In this document: positions 1 to 10,700 of the stretch, in pieces
Layout of the letters: the number at the start of each line of letters is the position of its first letter
Numbering within the stretch: the first letter of the stretch is position 1
Source of the DNA: Idiomarina sp.
Lineage (GTDB): Bacteria; Pseudomonadota; Gammaproteobacteria; Enterobacterales; Alteromonadaceae
Reading direction: 5' to 3'
Assembly: GCA_022565355.1 (NCBI GenBank)
Contig: JAIUMU010000001.1
Span: forward strand, 62,001-126,000
DNA: 64,000 bases
Program-made: the position numbers and the translations under genes
The notes under the pieces: model-generated
Told to the model about the DNA's origin: nothing
The model's input: only the letters and a program-made list of their open reading frames with translations
Databases searched by the model: none

Positions 1-333
1 ACTTAATTTCGGTACCCGATTGCCATCAATTAGGGCCTTCTCAGCCGCTACTGGCAATGCTTCAATAGCGCGTTTCATGGCCAGCATTGATGCATGTAAA
101 ATGTTCAGTTCATCAATTTCCGCAACATCACACTGGGCGATAGCCCAAGCCAGCGCTTTTTCTTTGATTTCGATACTTAACGCGTTGCGCTTTTTCTCGC
201 TGATTTTTTTGGAATCGGTAATGCCAGTAATTGGGTTGTTCGGATCAAGAATTACTGCCGCCGCAACCACTGGGCCTGCAATCGGACCGCGGCCAGCCTC
301 ATCGGCACCGCAAATATAAATCGTACTGTGCAT
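1..333 (-). CDS. rnhB: Ribonuclease HII, N-terminal part (runs off window start)
   Basis: Cytoplasmic endonuclease that cuts the RNA strand of RNA/DNA hybrids and excises misincorporated ribonucleotides. The 111 visible codons start with ATG at 333 and contain the family's N-terminal signature: GADEAGRGP (residues about 9-17) with the metal-binding Asp-Glu pair, then VVAAAVIL and DSKK(I/L)S around residues 40-46. The [21 protein letters not shown] stretch, seen in pieces, also fits RNase HII. The reading frame is open to base 1, so the C-terminal half with the remaining catalytic Asp residues lies outside the window. It lies 16 bases downstream of argE on the same strand and may be co-transcribed with it. 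Identification is secure. Confidence 0.93.
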   Translation of the reverse strand, partial: MHSTIYICGADEAGRGPIAGPVVAAAVILDPNNPITGITDSKKISEKKRNALSIEIKEKALAWAIAQCDVAEIDELNILHASMLAMKRAIEALPVAAEKALIDGNRVPKLS

Positions 334-349
334 ACAACGTTTAGCCTTA

Positions 350-1531
350 TTAGAAACAGATTTTATTAACGAGCTGGCGAATTTGTTGTTGCGCTGGCGT
401 AATTTCCGCCAAGGTAATAAATTCATCGGGCTGATGAGCTTGGCGAATAGAGCCTGGGCCCATAACGATGGTTTCGCAGCCAAGAGCATCTACAAATGGC
501 GCTTCTGTACAATAGTTTGCAGGCTCTGCCGGATTACCGCTGATTTCTTCAGCCATTTTCACTAACGCCGCATCGGCTGGGCATTCGTAACCCGGGATCG
601 GCTCATGCATGGCATGAATTTCTAACGCCCCAGGATACAACTGATGAATGGGGGCTAAATGTGCATCTAACATTTCATGCAGGGTTTCAATGCGCATGCC
701 AGGCAGTGGCCGCATATCCATGTGTAACTCGCAGCAAGCACAAATACGGTTGGCGGCGTCGCCACCATGAATATGGCCGAAGTTTAAGGTTGGGTAGGGC
801 ACTTCAAATGCAGGTTGGTGAAACTTGTCTTTGAGATCTTGTTCCAGCTGCTTCAAATAACCAAGGGTTTCATGCATTACACTGATCGCGTTTAGCCCCA
901 TAGCAGGGTTGGAACTATGCCCTGAACGGCCTGTAATTCGCACACAATCGGTGGTATGGCCTTTGTGCATGCGCACAGGAACCATATTGGTAGGCTCACC
1001 AATTACGGCAAACTCAGGCTTTAAATTTGGAAACCGGTGTAATTCACGCGCTCCGGCCATACTGGTTTCTTCATCAGCGGTAGCCAAAATACGCAGGGGC
1101 TTTTTCATTTTGCTAAAATCAAGATCGCGAATCGCTTCGATAACAAAGGCGAAAAAGCCTTTCATATCTGCACTACCCAGGCCGTATAAGCGATTGTCTG
1201 CTTCGGTAAGGGTAAATGGATTACGAGTCCAGCGGCCTTCATCCCACGGCACGGTATCGGTGTGGCCCGCCAACAATAGGCCACTCGCTTGCGCTTGCCC
1301 TGCAACCAGTTCGGGCTCCGGGCCAATGCTCGCCAGCAGGTTAAACTTACCTTGTTGCCGCTCTAGTTCTTGAATCTCTACTTTAAAATCTAGGCTTGAT
1401 AACCATAATCCCAATAATTCGATTACTTGGCGATTGCTAATATCCCATTGCGGCTCAAGGCAGGAAACTGAAGGTGCCGCGATCAGCTCACGATACATAT
1501 TGAGAAAAGATGGCAAGGTGGGTGCAGACAT
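350..1531 (-). CDS. argE: Acetylornithine deacetylase (M20 family)
   Basis: Zinc-dependent amidohydrolase of arginine synthesis that converts N-acetylornithine to ornithine and acetate in the cytoplasm; 393 residues, near the usual 380. Visible motifs are [10 protein letters not shown] (first metal His and Asp), [10 protein letters not shown] (bridging Asp), [12 protein letters not shown] (catalytic Glu-Glu), a GEPTN segment, and the C-terminal [14 protein letters not shown] signature that separates ArgE from other M20 enzymes. An in-frame GTG exists at 1546, but the ATG at 1531 has GAGG five bases upstream, so I chose it. It is not next to other arg genes; the neighbours are rnhB downstream and a transporter upstream, separated by a terminator. 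I found no convincing ArgR box. Another M20 deacylase is possible but less likely. Confidence 0.9.
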   Translation of the reverse strand: MSAPTLPSFLNMYRELIAAPSVSCLEPQWDISNRQVIELLGLWLSSLDFKVEIQELERQQGKFNLLASIGPEPELVAGQAQASGLLLAGHTDTVPWDEGRWTRNPFTLTEADNRLYGLGSADMKGFFAFVIEAIRDLDFSKMKKPLRILATADEETSMAGARELHRFPNLKPEFAVIGEPTNMVPVRMHKGHTTDCVRITGRSGHSSNPAMGLNAISVMHETLGYLKQLEQDLKDKFHQPAFEVPYPTLNFGHIHGGDAANRICACCELHMDMRPLPGMRIETLHEMLDAHLAPIHQLYPGALEIHAMHEPIPGYECPADAALVKMAEEISGNPAEPANYCTEAPFVDALGCETIVMGPGSIRQAHQPDEFITLAEITPAQQQIRQLVNKICF

Positions 1532-1627
1532 GAATACCTCGTTCACTAAAATAGGGGGCGTACAATCGCTTTGGCTATGGTTACGCAGATTGCCAAGAAT
1601 TAGTGCATCTTAGCATGCTTTTTACCA

Positions 1628-1667
1628 CAAAAAAGCTGGGCACCTTGCGGAGCCCAGCTTATTTTTT
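1628..1667 (-). terminator. Intrinsic terminator after the AbgT-family gene
   Basis: A perfect 9-bp stem (AAGCTGGGC at 1633-1641, GCCCAGCTT at 1652-1660) encloses a 10-base loop. Runs of A on the left and T on the right make it usable from both sides. On the minus strand it directly follows the transporter gene and has a U tract, so it should separate that transcript from argE. Confidence 0.8.
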
Positions 1668-1683
1668 GCTAACTAAGTATTAC

Positions 1684-3240
1684 TTATAATGCTGGATATA
1701 CGTAGTTCGCTTGCACACCTAATGGGATACCGAGTGCCCAATACAATAATAGGAATGCGGTCCAGATAACACCGAGCGCAATACTGAATGGCAGCATCAT
1801 GGATACCAGAGTACCGATACCGGTGCCTTTCACATAGCGTTGGCAATACACCACTACCAGTGGGAAGTATGGTAAGAGTGGAGTAACGATGTTAGAAACC
1901 GAATCACCTACGCGGTATGCCGCCTGGGTTAAATCTGGCGAGATACCTAGTTGCATGAGCATGGGTACGAAGATCGGTGAAATCAACAACCACTTGGCGC
2001 TTGCAGAGCCTACGAATAGGTTAATAATTGCCACCAATGCCACGATACCTACTAGGGTTACCGAGCCAGGAACAGCCAATGCCTGCAGGAAGTTCGCACC
2101 TTTCATCGCGATCAAAATACCAAGATTTGAATCACCGAAGGCTTTAATGAACAACGCACAGAAGAACGCCATTACCAAGTAGTAGGCCATGGTTTCCATG
2201 GTTTTCGACATGGCAACGATTACATCTTTGGATTCTTTAAAGGTACCGGCCACGAAACCGTGCACAATACCGGGAACCCAGAATAGTAAGAAGATAATCG
2301 GTACGATAGATTGCATTAACGGCGCATCAAAGGCAGCAATTTCACCTTCAGGTGAGCGCATTGCTGAAGTTTCTGGCCATACCGCCGCCACTAGTAATAC
2401 CACACCCAATAACATGGTAAGGCCGCCAGCATTAAATGCTTTGCGATCACGTGGAGTTACTTCTTCGATTTTTGGAATTTCATTCGGATCGCCATCTACC
2501 ACAACATCTTTCAGGCGTGGCTCAATCACTTTATCGGTAAGGTACCAACCCACCAGTACTACAACGATTGATGAAGCCGCCGTGAAATACCAGTTGTTTA
2601 ATGGGTTAAGCATTACGCTTGGGTCTAACAACTGCGCCGCTTCTTGGGTAATCCCTTGCAGCATTGGATCAATGGCGCTGGGCACAAAGTTGGCACTGAA
2701 GCCGCCCGATACACCCGCAAACGCTGCGGCAATACCGGCCAATGGATGTCGGCCAGCAGCATAGAAAATAATACCACCGAGCGGAATTACCAATACGTAA
2801 CCCGCATCAACTGCCGTGTGGCTTACAATAGCAACGAGGATAAGAATCGGTGTTAACAACACTTTAGCGGTGTTGTTCAACAGCAATTTAATACCTACAT
2901 TGATAAAGCCACTACGTTCAGCTACACCGATACCCAGCATTGCTACCAGCACTACACCAAGCGGTGCGAATGATGTGAAGGTGGTTACCATGTTGGCTAA
3001 GAAAGAAGCCATGGCTGCAGGTGCTAGTAAGTTCTGTACTTCTACCGGCGCACCCGAGCGCGGATCGATTTCACTGTAACTAAATTGGGCGAAGATTAAG
3101 CTAAGGCCCCAAATAATTACCAGTAAGGCAGCAAATAACACTGCCGGATCTGGCAATTTGTTACCAATAACTTCTACTTTATTGAGTATACGGTTGAGCA
3201 ACCCGTTTTTTGTGTCCGCAGATTTTTGATCAGCGCTCAT
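1684..3240 (-). CDS. AbgT family transporter
   Basis: Inner-membrane protein of 518 residues with about a dozen hydrophobic segments. The AbgT family includes E. coli AbgT (p-aminobenzoyl-glutamate uptake) and the YdaH/MtrF proteins described as antimetabolite (sulfonamide) exporters; which activity applies here cannot be read from sequence. Family-typical features are the N-terminal NKLPDP(A/V)LF segment, SHTAVDAGYVLVIPLGGIIF, GVSGGFSAN and the late block with SASAKW, then APIFVPM-like and YRVGDSVSN motifs. The ATG at 3240 has GGGGA eight bases upstream. It is a single-gene unit closed by the terminator at 1628-1667. A 12-bp palindrome (GTGGTTAACCAC, 3254-3265) sits in the leader just before the start and could be an operator. 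Confidence 0.88.
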   Translation of the reverse strand: MSADQKSADTKNGLLNRILNKVEVIGNKLPDPAVLFAALLVIIWGLSLIFAQFSYSEIDPRSGAPVEVQNLLAPAAMASFLANMVTTFTSFAPLGVVLVAMLGIGVAERSGFINVGIKLLLNNTAKVLLTPILILVAIVSHTAVDAGYVLVIPLGGIIFYAAGRHPLAGIAAAFAGVSGGFSANFVPSAIDPMLQGITQEAAQLLDPSVMLNPLNNWYFTAASSIVVVLVGWYLTDKVIEPRLKDVVVDGDPNEIPKIEEVTPRDRKAFNAGGLTMLLGVVLLVAAVWPETSAMRSPEGEIAAFDAPLMQSIVPIIFLLFWVPGIVHGFVAGTFKESKDVIVAMSKTMETMAYYLVMAFFCALFIKAFGDSNLGILIAMKGANFLQALAVPGSVTLVGIVALVAIINLFVGSASAKWLLISPIFVPMLMQLGISPDLTQAAYRVGDSVSNIVTPLLPYFPLVVVYCQRYVKGTGIGTLVSMMLPFSIALGVIWTAFLLLYWALGIPLGVQANYVYPAL

Positions 3241-3467
3241 AGGAAGTATCCCCGTGGTTAACCACTGTTGTTGTTAGTATTGCCGGTGTAGGCCCGGCGG
3301 TTGTATTGGCTAGTAGTGCTTATGAACTCGCTACACTGGCGAATAAGCAGCGTACTAGCCTCGATGGATAAATTTTAAAATCGATTTAGCATACATGGAT
3401 TGTTTTGCTTTCGGTAGTGTTCTGTTACCGGTATCTGTTGCTCGTAAAATAGAGCCGTAGCACCTTA

Positions 3468-4076
3468 CTAGAATACAAACCGAGCGCCGAAGGTATAGCT
3501 GGAACGGCCATATACATCGTTAAATTGCACACCTAGTTGCATTTGCGGTGCTACATAGTAAAACACCGAACCCACAAAGCCGTGGTAAGAGTTCTCGCCA
3601 CTGAAATCTACATAGCGATACCCGCCGCGTAATTCCCAAGCGCCTTCCCGATGGCTGATGCCGGTATTTAAGGTGTAAAAGTTAGTGCCAGTGTTAAATA
3701 CGTTTTGCGAAAAAGAGAGGCGGCCACCGGTAACGGATACATCGGCTGTTGTACCATCGAGCATTCTGAAGTAGCGGCCAATGCCGGTTTCAGCAATGGT
3801 TTGGCTGCTGCGTTCGGTGCTGGCAAGCCGGCGCGTTACTTGTTCATATTTGCCGAGCACAAAAAACTGGTTTTGAATTTCAAATTGCCCATATACATTA
3901 ATACCGCGCTGGCCATTGGAGTATTCTGAGATACCGCCAGAAAAATAGTTATAGTTGGGCTGGCTCATGCTTGCCGAATTGGCATACAGGGTATTGGTTT
4001 GGCCGATAACAGCAAACAAACTCGCTGCAGCAAATACTTGTACGAGAGGGCGCGAAAACAACTTTATTAACCGCAT
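3468..4076 (-). CDS. Small outer-membrane beta-barrel protein, function unknown
   Basis: The product (about 202 residues) has a signal peptide (hydrophobic LVQVFAAASLFAVIG, likely cleavage near residues 33-36). It then shows alternating polar/hydrophobic strands with many Tyr and Gly residues and ends in FGARFVF, a terminal-Phe beta signal recognised by the BAM complex. This pattern suggests an 8-stranded barrel of the kind found in marine Alteromonadales, but no named family is recognisable. The ATG at 4076 is preferred; a TTG at 4082 lies closer to the AAGAG ribosome binding site and would add two residues. The gene is divergent from the S9 peptidase gene, with a 16-bp palindrome between them. 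It is called hypothetical because no function can be inferred beyond location. Confidence 0.7.
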   Translation of the reverse strand: MRLIKLFSRPLVQVFAAASLFAVIGQTNTLYANSASMSQPNYNYFSGGISEYSNGQRGINVYGQFEIQNQFFVLGKYEQVTRRLASTERSSQTIAETGIGRYFRMLDGTTADVSVTGGRLSFSQNVFNTGTNFYTLNTGISHREGAWELRGGYRYVDFSGENSYHGFVGSVFYYVAPQMQLGVQFNDVYGRSSYTFGARFVF

Positions 4077-4176
4077 AATCAATATTCTCTTGGCAAAAAA
4101 TAGTAATAAACATGATAAAAACTAGCGCTAAAGGTACCTTATTTTTCAATGAATATGAATGATTGTCGCGGGATAT

Positions 4177-4192
4177 CTGCGTTCGAACGCAG
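4177..4192. promoter_or_regulatory. 16-bp perfect palindrome in a divergent promoter region
   Basis: CTGCGTTCGAACGCAG is a perfect 16-base palindrome midway between the barrel gene (minus) and the S9 peptidase gene (plus), about 95 bases before the latter's start. A dyad of this length in a divergent intergenic region is a good operator candidate for a dimeric regulator. The cognate factor is unknown. Confidence 0.45.
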
Positions 4193-4286
4193 CGATTTAC
4201 ACTTTGCATCGAATTTTGCTTACTTTTGTGTAGTATTAGAGGCTGTGTTTGCTGGTAGCAAAATAATTAAAAACAGGAATCATGTT

Positions 4287-6749
4287 ATGAATCTCCAAAA
4301 ATTGCGCAAAACGCATCGGAAATTTTCGCCTGCTCATTTAGTGGCGGCGTTGGCGGGTGCGTTTGCATTGCAGAGTATGGCAGCGTTGGCTGTAGATCGT
4401 GAGCATGTGCGAGTGCATGTATTGCCAAGCACCCCCGTAACCATTGCTGATTCAGATCAGGCGAGTGGTTTACGCGATAGTTTAGTGCGCCCTTATTTGC
4501 GCAAGTTCGAGGAATCCGGCAGCCCGCTATCAGCATTGCAAGCTGCCAGTGCGCAAAGTGTTTTGCGCGTGCCAATGCGGGTAGATCGTTTCACCCAAGG
4601 TAAAGTAACCGTAGCGGGTGCTGAGAACGTTACCCTGTATTTAAATGGTGCGCGAGTATCGGGCTCTGGAAATGAATTTAACCTGCATTTAGAAACTGGT
4701 GATCATCACCTAGTTGCCCTTGCTGAGGGTGTTGAAGATTGGAGTGAAGTGGCGCTGCAGTGGGAAGGCAAAGCGGAGCACGATGCAGTAAATAGTGCCT
4801 GGCCAGAGTATTGGCGTTTAAGCGCCGAGCAACTTTATGATGCGCCTACCATTAATACGACCGAGCTTTCTGCCGATGGCCGGTATTTAGTAATGCGCAA
4901 GAGCTACACAGAGAATGGCGAAAGCCAATCGCAGCTGTGGATTCAAGATCTGGACAATAATCGCGTAGTGTATCGCTGGAATAACACAGGTGTGGGCAGC
5001 TTTGCGTGGCATCCAAACGGCCATCAGTTGGCCTATGTGAGCGGCCAAAAAATACAGGTGCTCGATTTAGCTGATTTATCGGTAACTGAAGTTACCGGTA
5101 GCCTCCCTGGGGTGAGTGGCTTACGTTGGTTGAACAATAGCCGTGTGCTGTTCTCGTGGAACAAAGATGCCGAATCAACAGATAGCATCAGTAAGCGTTA
5201 TCAAGCCTTGGAAGATCGCTGGAGCTCGTTCCGCAACCGCAGCCATATTTATAGCGTTGCGCTAGATACTGGCGCCATAAAAGCACTTACCAGCGGTACC
5301 AGCGGCTTTAGCTTGTTGGATGTGCACAGTAGTGGCGAAAAACTTTTAGTGAGCAGCCGTAAAGTTGATTATGCCGCACCTCCGCATTTTGCTGTTGCCT
5401 TGTTTGAACTTGATGTAGCCAGTGGTGAAATGCGCGAGTTAGGTACACATCGCACTTTTAACCAAGCGCTGTATCAAGGTGATGATATTTTCGTTGTGGC
5501 GGGCCCTGAATTTATGGATGGCGCTGGCCGCGATCCAAGTTTAGCCGATGATAAACTTACCAATAACTATGATGGCCAGTTGTATCGCTTGCAGGGTGAT
5601 GATGCCGCCGATGCATTGAGCCGTAGATTTGCGCCAGCAATTAGCGGTGCTATGGCATTGGGTAATGGTGATTTGCTGTTACGGGTTACCGAACGTGATG
5701 GCACTCAGTTGTACCGCTTTGATCCGCGCAATGGCCGCTATATGAAAGTTAGCGTAGATATTGAGGTGGTTGATCAAGTAGCAGTAAGCCAAAGTGCATT
5801 ACCGCGCCTGGTTATTGGCGGCACTTCGGCTACCAAACCACAAAAATTGGTGCGTGTTGATTTACAAGAAGGCCGCACTGTTGAAGTGTGGAATAGCGCG
5901 CCGCTGGCATACGGGCACAATCGCATTAATGATATCCAAGAGTGGAGCTTTACTAACAAGCATGGCGATGAAATTGAAGGCCGTGTGTACTACCCACATG
6001 ATTTTGATGAAAACAAAACGTATCCAGCCTTAGTGTATTACTACGGCGGAACTACGCCAGTGCAGCGTGGTTTTACTGGCCGCTATCCGTTTAACTTATG
6101 GGCCAATCAAGGCTACGTAGTGTATGTATTGCAACCTACTGGCGCAATTGGCTATGGCCAGCGTTTCTCGGCTCGGCATGTAAACGCTTGGGGTGAATAC
6201 ACTGCAGAAGATATCATTCAAGGCACCGAAGAATTCTTGGCGGCACATCCATTTGTGGATGCTGAGCGCGTGGGGCACATGGGCGCTTCCTATGGCGGTT
6301 TCATGACCATGCTGTTAGCGACCATGACCGATATGTATGCTGCCTCGATGTCACATGCGGGTATTTCCAATATCACTTCGTATTGGGGCCAAGGCTGGTG
6401 GGGTTTCTTGTATTCCGGTGAAGCGAGTAAAGGAAGTTTTCCTTGGAACAACCCTGATTTATATACTCAACAAAGCCCGGTATTCCACGCTGATAAGGTA
6501 ACCACACCGATGTTACTGATTCACGGTGATGCCGATACCAACGTACCACCGGGTGAAAGCCACAATATGTATACCGCCTTAAAACTTCTCGATCGGGAAG
6601 TAGAGTTGGTTGAGTATAAGGGCCAAGATCATCACATTATTGGCCGCGATGCGCGTTTGCATTGGTGGGGCACGTATATGGCTTGGTTCGCGAAGCATTT
6701 AAAAAATGAGCCAGAGTGGTGGGAACACCTCCACCCAGAAGCGCAATAA
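4287..6749 (+). CDS. S9 family serine peptidase (prolyl oligopeptidase type), exported
   Basis: An 820-residue exported peptidase. Residues 1-35 form a signal peptide (basic start, then LVAALAGAFALQSMAALA). A central beta-propeller region contains WD/TolB-like repeats such as QLWIQDL and FAWHPNGHQLAYVSG, and the C-terminal 250 residues are the alpha/beta-hydrolase domain. The triad is visible: Ser668 in GASYGGF, Asp750 in HGDADTNVPP and His782/783 in QDHHIIG. An N-terminal region before the propeller (about residues 36-190) has a beta-sandwich look and is unusual for S9C enzymes. Such enzymes cleave short peptides in the periplasm. The frame is open further upstream, but ATG 4287 has AGGA nine bases before it and alone gives a proper signal peptide. 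The rhombosortase gene follows after 13 bases, suggesting co-transcription. Confidence 0.87.
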   Translation: MNLQKLRKTHRKFSPAHLVAALAGAFALQSMAALAVDREHVRVHVLPSTPVTIADSDQASGLRDSLVRPYLRKFEESGSPLSALQAASAQSVLRVPMRVDRFTQGKVTVAGAENVTLYLNGARVSGSGNEFNLHLETGDHHLVALAEGVEDWSEVALQWEGKAEHDAVNSAWPEYWRLSAEQLYDAPTINTTELSADGRYLVMRKSYTENGESQSQLWIQDLDNNRVVYRWNNTGVGSFAWHPNGHQLAYVSGQKIQVLDLADLSVTEVTGSLPGVSGLRWLNNSRVLFSWNKDAESTDSISKRYQALEDRWSSFRNRSHIYSVALDTGAIKALTSGTSGFSLLDVHSSGEKLLVSSRKVDYAAPPHFAVALFELDVASGEMRELGTHRTFNQALYQGDDIFVVAGPEFMDGAGRDPSLADDKLTNNYDGQLYRLQGDDAADALSRRFAPAISGAMALGNGDLLLRVTERDGTQLYRFDPRNGRYMKVSVDIEVVDQVAVSQSALPRLVIGGTSATKPQKLVRVDLQEGRTVEVWNSAPLAYGHNRINDIQEWSFTNKHGDEIEGRVYYPHDFDENKTYPALVYYYGGTTPVQRGFTGRYPFNLWANQGYVVYVLQPTGAIGYGQRFSARHVNAWGEYTAEDIIQGTEEFLAAHPFVDAERVGHMGASYGGFMTMLLATMTDMYAASMSHAGISNITSYWGQGWWGFLYSGEASKGSFPWNNPDLYTQQSPVFHADKVTTPMLLIHGDADTNVPPGESHNMYTALKLLDREVELVEYKGQDHHIIGRDARLHWWGTYMAWFAKHLKNEPEWWEHLHPEAQ

Positions 6750-6762
6750 CAGTAATTTTTAA

Positions 6763-7356
6763 ATGCTGAACATACCGCTTAATCGCACCTATACACTGGC
6801 ACCCATTTTGGTGTCAGTGTTGCTTTTGGCGGTATTTTTGTTGCCGGAAGCTTGGTTATTTCAACTTACCTATGAGCGGCCACATATTCAGGCGGGGCAG
6901 TGGTGGCGATTGCTCACGGGCCAATTTGTACACCTATCCTGGGGCCATGTAGCCATCAATATTGCGGGCATCTGGGTGATGTACTTGCTGTATGCCGAGC
7001 ATGCCGCTGGCTGGCGCTATATTGCCGTTGTTGCGCTATTGGCATTGGCGAGCAATCTCGGGATGTATTGGTTTGCTGAAAACATTACTTACTACGTCGG
7101 TTTTTCAGGCGTTCTTTATGGCTTATTTGCTTGGGGTGCGTTGCGCGATGTGCAACAGCGCATCAAACTCGGGTGGCTATTGTTAGTTGGTATTGTGGCG
7201 AAGGTAACGTGGGAATATTGCTATGGGCCGGTAAGTATTGGGCCAGCAACCGCCGATGATTTAGCGGTTGCGGCCCATTTTTATGGTGTAGTAGGTGGAT
7301 TACTTGTGGCTATTACATCGTGGCTTGTTCAGAAGCTACGCAAATTCCATTCATAA
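6763..7356 (+). CDS. rrtA: Rhombosortase (rhomboid-type intramembrane serine protease)
   Basis: A six-segment membrane protein of 197 residues with the compact layout of rhombosortases. Visible active-site elements are HLSWGHVAIN (residues 57-66), GFSGVLYG with nucleophile Ser115, and AAHFYGVVGG with His172. Rhombosortases process proteins bearing the C-terminal GlyGly-CTERM signal (Gly-Ser motif, hydrophobic stretch, Arg cluster) before their release from the cell. The S8 protease encoded 400 bases further on carries a degenerate tail of this type, so it is a likely substrate. No clear Shine-Dalgarno precedes ATG 6763, so translation may be coupled to the S9 peptidase gene upstream. The last 44 bases overlap the end of a convergent lipoprotein gene. 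A general rhomboid of the GlpG class is less likely given its small size. Confidence 0.85.
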   Translation: MLNIPLNRTYTLAPILVSVLLLAVFLLPEAWLFQLTYERPHIQAGQWWRLLTGQFVHLSWGHVAINIAGIWVMYLLYAEHAAGWRYIAVVALLALASNLGMYWFAENITYYVGFSGVLYGLFAWGALRDVQQRIKLGWLLLVGIVAKVTWEYCYGPVSIGPATADDLAVAAHFYGVVGGLLVAITSWLVQKLRKFHS

Positions 7357-7768
7357 TATTAGTAACTACAGGGTTTAGTACCGCGCAATCACTCACCAAT
7401 TCTTCTTGCTTGTTGTAACGCTCACTGAGCTCATTGTATTGCTGAACTTTCTCGGCAAGCAACTCGCTATCGGTTACCTTAGTTGAGTACACCAACCAAC
7501 TTGCTGGGCCGCCACAAGGCTTAGCACCAAATGGCAAGGCTTGGCATTGTTCAGGGCTATCTGCCTCCGGAGTGCCTACCAAGCGAAAGACTTCTCCCGC
7601 TAGTTCGTTCAGCTGTTCTGGCGTTACCTTACCGCTGTATTCCTCTTTCAGCTCAGCAGCCTCAGGTTGTAGTTCAACGTTAATGGCTTGCTCTGCATTA
7701 TCAGAGCAAGCACTAAGGGCGAATGCTGCAACAAGCAGCACCGCCATTGTGTTTACCTTAAAGGTCAT
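7313..7768 (-). CDS. Putative lipoprotein with conserved Cys/KPCGGP motif, encoded with S8 protease
   Basis: A small exported protein of 151 residues. The N-terminus (hydrophobic AVLLVAAFALSAC) ends in an LSAC lipobox, so it is probably lipidated at Cys21. The body has CQALPFGAKPCGGPASWLVYS and two further Cys near the C-terminus, suggesting disulfides. I do not recognise a characterised family. Its ATG overlaps the TGA of the S8 protease gene (ATGA), implying translational coupling. A chaperone, inhibitor or anchor for that protease is a reasonable but unproven guess. Its 3' end overlaps the rhombosortase gene by 44 bases on the opposite strand. Confidence 0.75.
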   Translation of the reverse strand: MTFKVNTMAVLLVAAFALSACSDNAEQAINVELQPEAAELKEEYSGKVTPEQLNELAGEVFRLVGTPEADSPEQCQALPFGAKPCGGPASWLVYSTKVTDSELLAEKVQQYNELSERYNKQEELVSDCAVLNPVVTNIMNGICVASEQATM

Positions 7769-10700
7769 AGATTGCCTCCATGGTTTGCTTCGCTAGCGCG
7801 CATATTGCGGCGGCGAACCCAAACAAGCGGTAAACCAAGCAAGATAATGAGTGCACCAAAACTACCTTGGTACCATTTCTTGCTCGAGTAACGCTCAAGT
7901 TGCACCGTAACTGTAGCGGTATCAGAGAGCTCACCATCGCTTACCGTTACTTGGAAGGTAAGTGTAGTTGCCGAACTTGATTTCGGCGCAATAAATGATG
8001 CAGTTGCTGAAGTAACATTACTCATTTCAGCAGTAGGGCCTCCCGTTTGTGTCCAGTTATAACTGAGTGGATCACCATCTGGGTCTGAACTACCGGCAGC
8101 GCTTAAGTTAACGCTTCTACCTGCAGCTACTGAACTTTCCGATGCTGAAGCAGCAGCAGAAGGCGCAGAGTTCACTACCGATACGGTAACATCACCTGGC
8201 AAAGTAAAGCGGCCTGCATCATCTTCAATGCGGTAGGTGAAGGTGAAATCACCACCTCTACCCGCAGCTGGTGTAAAGGTAAGCTCGCCATCGGTAATCG
8301 CGGCTGTACCTGCATCAGCTTGCGCCACAACGCTAGCACTTAATACATCGCCTGCGTCCACAACAACCGGAGCAAACGCGGTATATTCAACGCCAGCATT
8401 TGCAACGGTTACGTTGTTCACACCTTGGTGCGAAGTAGCGGTGAAGTTATCGCCAAAGGCAATAGTTACCGGTGTATTTGGTGTACCTTCCGCGGTAAGT
8501 GCTGGTGCAACACCCATTAAGCCAGCGGTACCTTCGTAGGTAAGCTCCACGAATGCATCTGCAGGGCTCATTACTGGCTTCAGTACTTGCCCGTCAGATA
8601 GCGTGCCGGTGAAATTGAAGCCGAGCGTACCGGTGATATTTTCAAAACCAACCGAGTGTTCACTTGGCATTACACTTGGAATATCGATGTAGTTAAAGAA
8701 GGTTTCTTCGGTATCCATGTTGTGCCAAATAGCAAATGAGTATTGCTCATCACTGGCAATACAATTGCCGGCGCTATCATTGGCTTCACATACCCGCACT
8801 TCGTTCCATTCAACTACTAACCAACTATCGCCACTTAAATCTACTGCAGTAAAGGCGATTTCGCCGCCGTAGCTGCCGCCCACTACAAAATCAGCCCATA
8901 GTGGTGCAAGCACATTGTTGGGGGGCGTAGAGTCTGGCATTTCTTGCGGTACCCAAGAGCCAGCATGAGTTTGCGAGCCAGGGGTTAAGTAACCGTTCGG
9001 GCTAATTTGAATTTGCTCGTACGCTACGTTATCCCAGTGGAATGCACCTACACTGCTTACGCCAAGATTAAGGATTTGCTCATCACAAACCGCCGAGCAA
9101 TCAATTGTTTGCGGCGGGTTCTCTAAGATCTCGAAGATCGACATACCACTGAGTGAGGTGCCGCTAACCGTTGGTAAGCTTGAGGCATTCAATGAGGTAT
9201 TGGCCGTACCTTCGAACATTTCCCCAACCCAAGTAAAGGAGCGTTGGTCTGCAGCAATTGAGAAGCTAGAACGCTCGGCATTTACTTCTTGCACAGCAAT
9301 GCTGTTAGCAACCAGTGCTACGTTTTCAGGAAGCTCAACGGTAATCTCAATCTCACCTTCCATATTCTGGCGGTTTACGCGAGATTCAATCGTTACTGAT
9401 TCACCGGTAACAACCGCACCAGAAGTAACCCCGGTAGATACTAAATCACTGTTATCAGATTTAACGGCGTGTACGGCAAACGGCACCAACGAACGGGCGT
9501 AATTGCCACTTACATCCTCAAATACCAGATGACCAAACTGCCAGCCCTGAAGCGCATAGGTAGTATCGATATCAATATCGAATGTTACCGATTCACCACC
9601 GGCTAATGTTACGTTGTTCACACTTACGCTAACATCAAGGTTGTTATCAAACGGAATGAAATCAACACTCCAATCCGTTGTTTCTGCCATCAAGTTCGTT
9701 ACTGTGCGGCTAAAGCTACACACAGGCGCACAGTTAGCAGCAGCCATCGATGGTTTATCAAAGGCGATAGCCGTGCCCAACGCAGCTTCGATATCTAGGC
9801 GGCCCGCGCCCATATCAAATGGTGTTGCTGGGTCGGTAGCATTTTCCATCCGTACCGCTGGGTTACTGGAAGTAATCAACACGGATTTCATTTGCTTCGC
9901 ATCTAGCGCGGGGCGTAATTGCCGTAATACGGCAGCTGCACCGGCTACATGTGGGCTTGCCATGCTGGTTCCACTAATCGCACCGTAGGTGGTGTTAGTA
10001 GGGTAGGCAGATAAGATATTGGTGCCTGGCGCGGCAATTTCTGGTTTCAGAATGCTGCTATCGCCATTGGGGCCACGTGAGCTTGAGGCCGCCATAATAT
10101 CAATGTTTTCTTGGGTAATGATTTGCTGAGCCGCATCAATGGTAGCGGTGTCGCCTTGGCGCCATGCATCAGCAATGGTTTCAGCATCACCTTCAGTAAT
10201 GGAAACACTCGGTAAGGTAGCGTTCGGCATATCCATGCTAATAGTACCAGCGGTATTATTAGCCAAAATCATGCCGACTGCGCCTGCAGCTTCAAGATTG
10301 TTAGCTTTCGTTTCGAAGGTACACTCGCCGCGATCAACCATAATAATATGGTTGGCAAACACGGTAGAGCTTTCGAAGCTTTCACAAGCCAATTGGTTGC
10401 CTTCCAGTAATTCGGCCAAGGGCGCGAAAGGGCCACTAATAGGCTGTTCAATCGTAAAATTACCATTGCCTTGCAAACCAATAACATCAATACCAGAAGC
10501 CGTAACCGGCGCGCCAAAGGTGCGGCCCGTTTGCGTATTGGCTACAGCAATACCTGATTCAATACAGGCTGGGCAAATAATAGTGCGCTCACCAGGGCCA
10601 GAGTTACCGGCTGCATTCACTACCATTACGCCAAGATCTTCAAGCGCTTCCATTAATGGGCGATAGGCGCTACTTGCGGGGTTGTTGCCAGCACCGCCAC

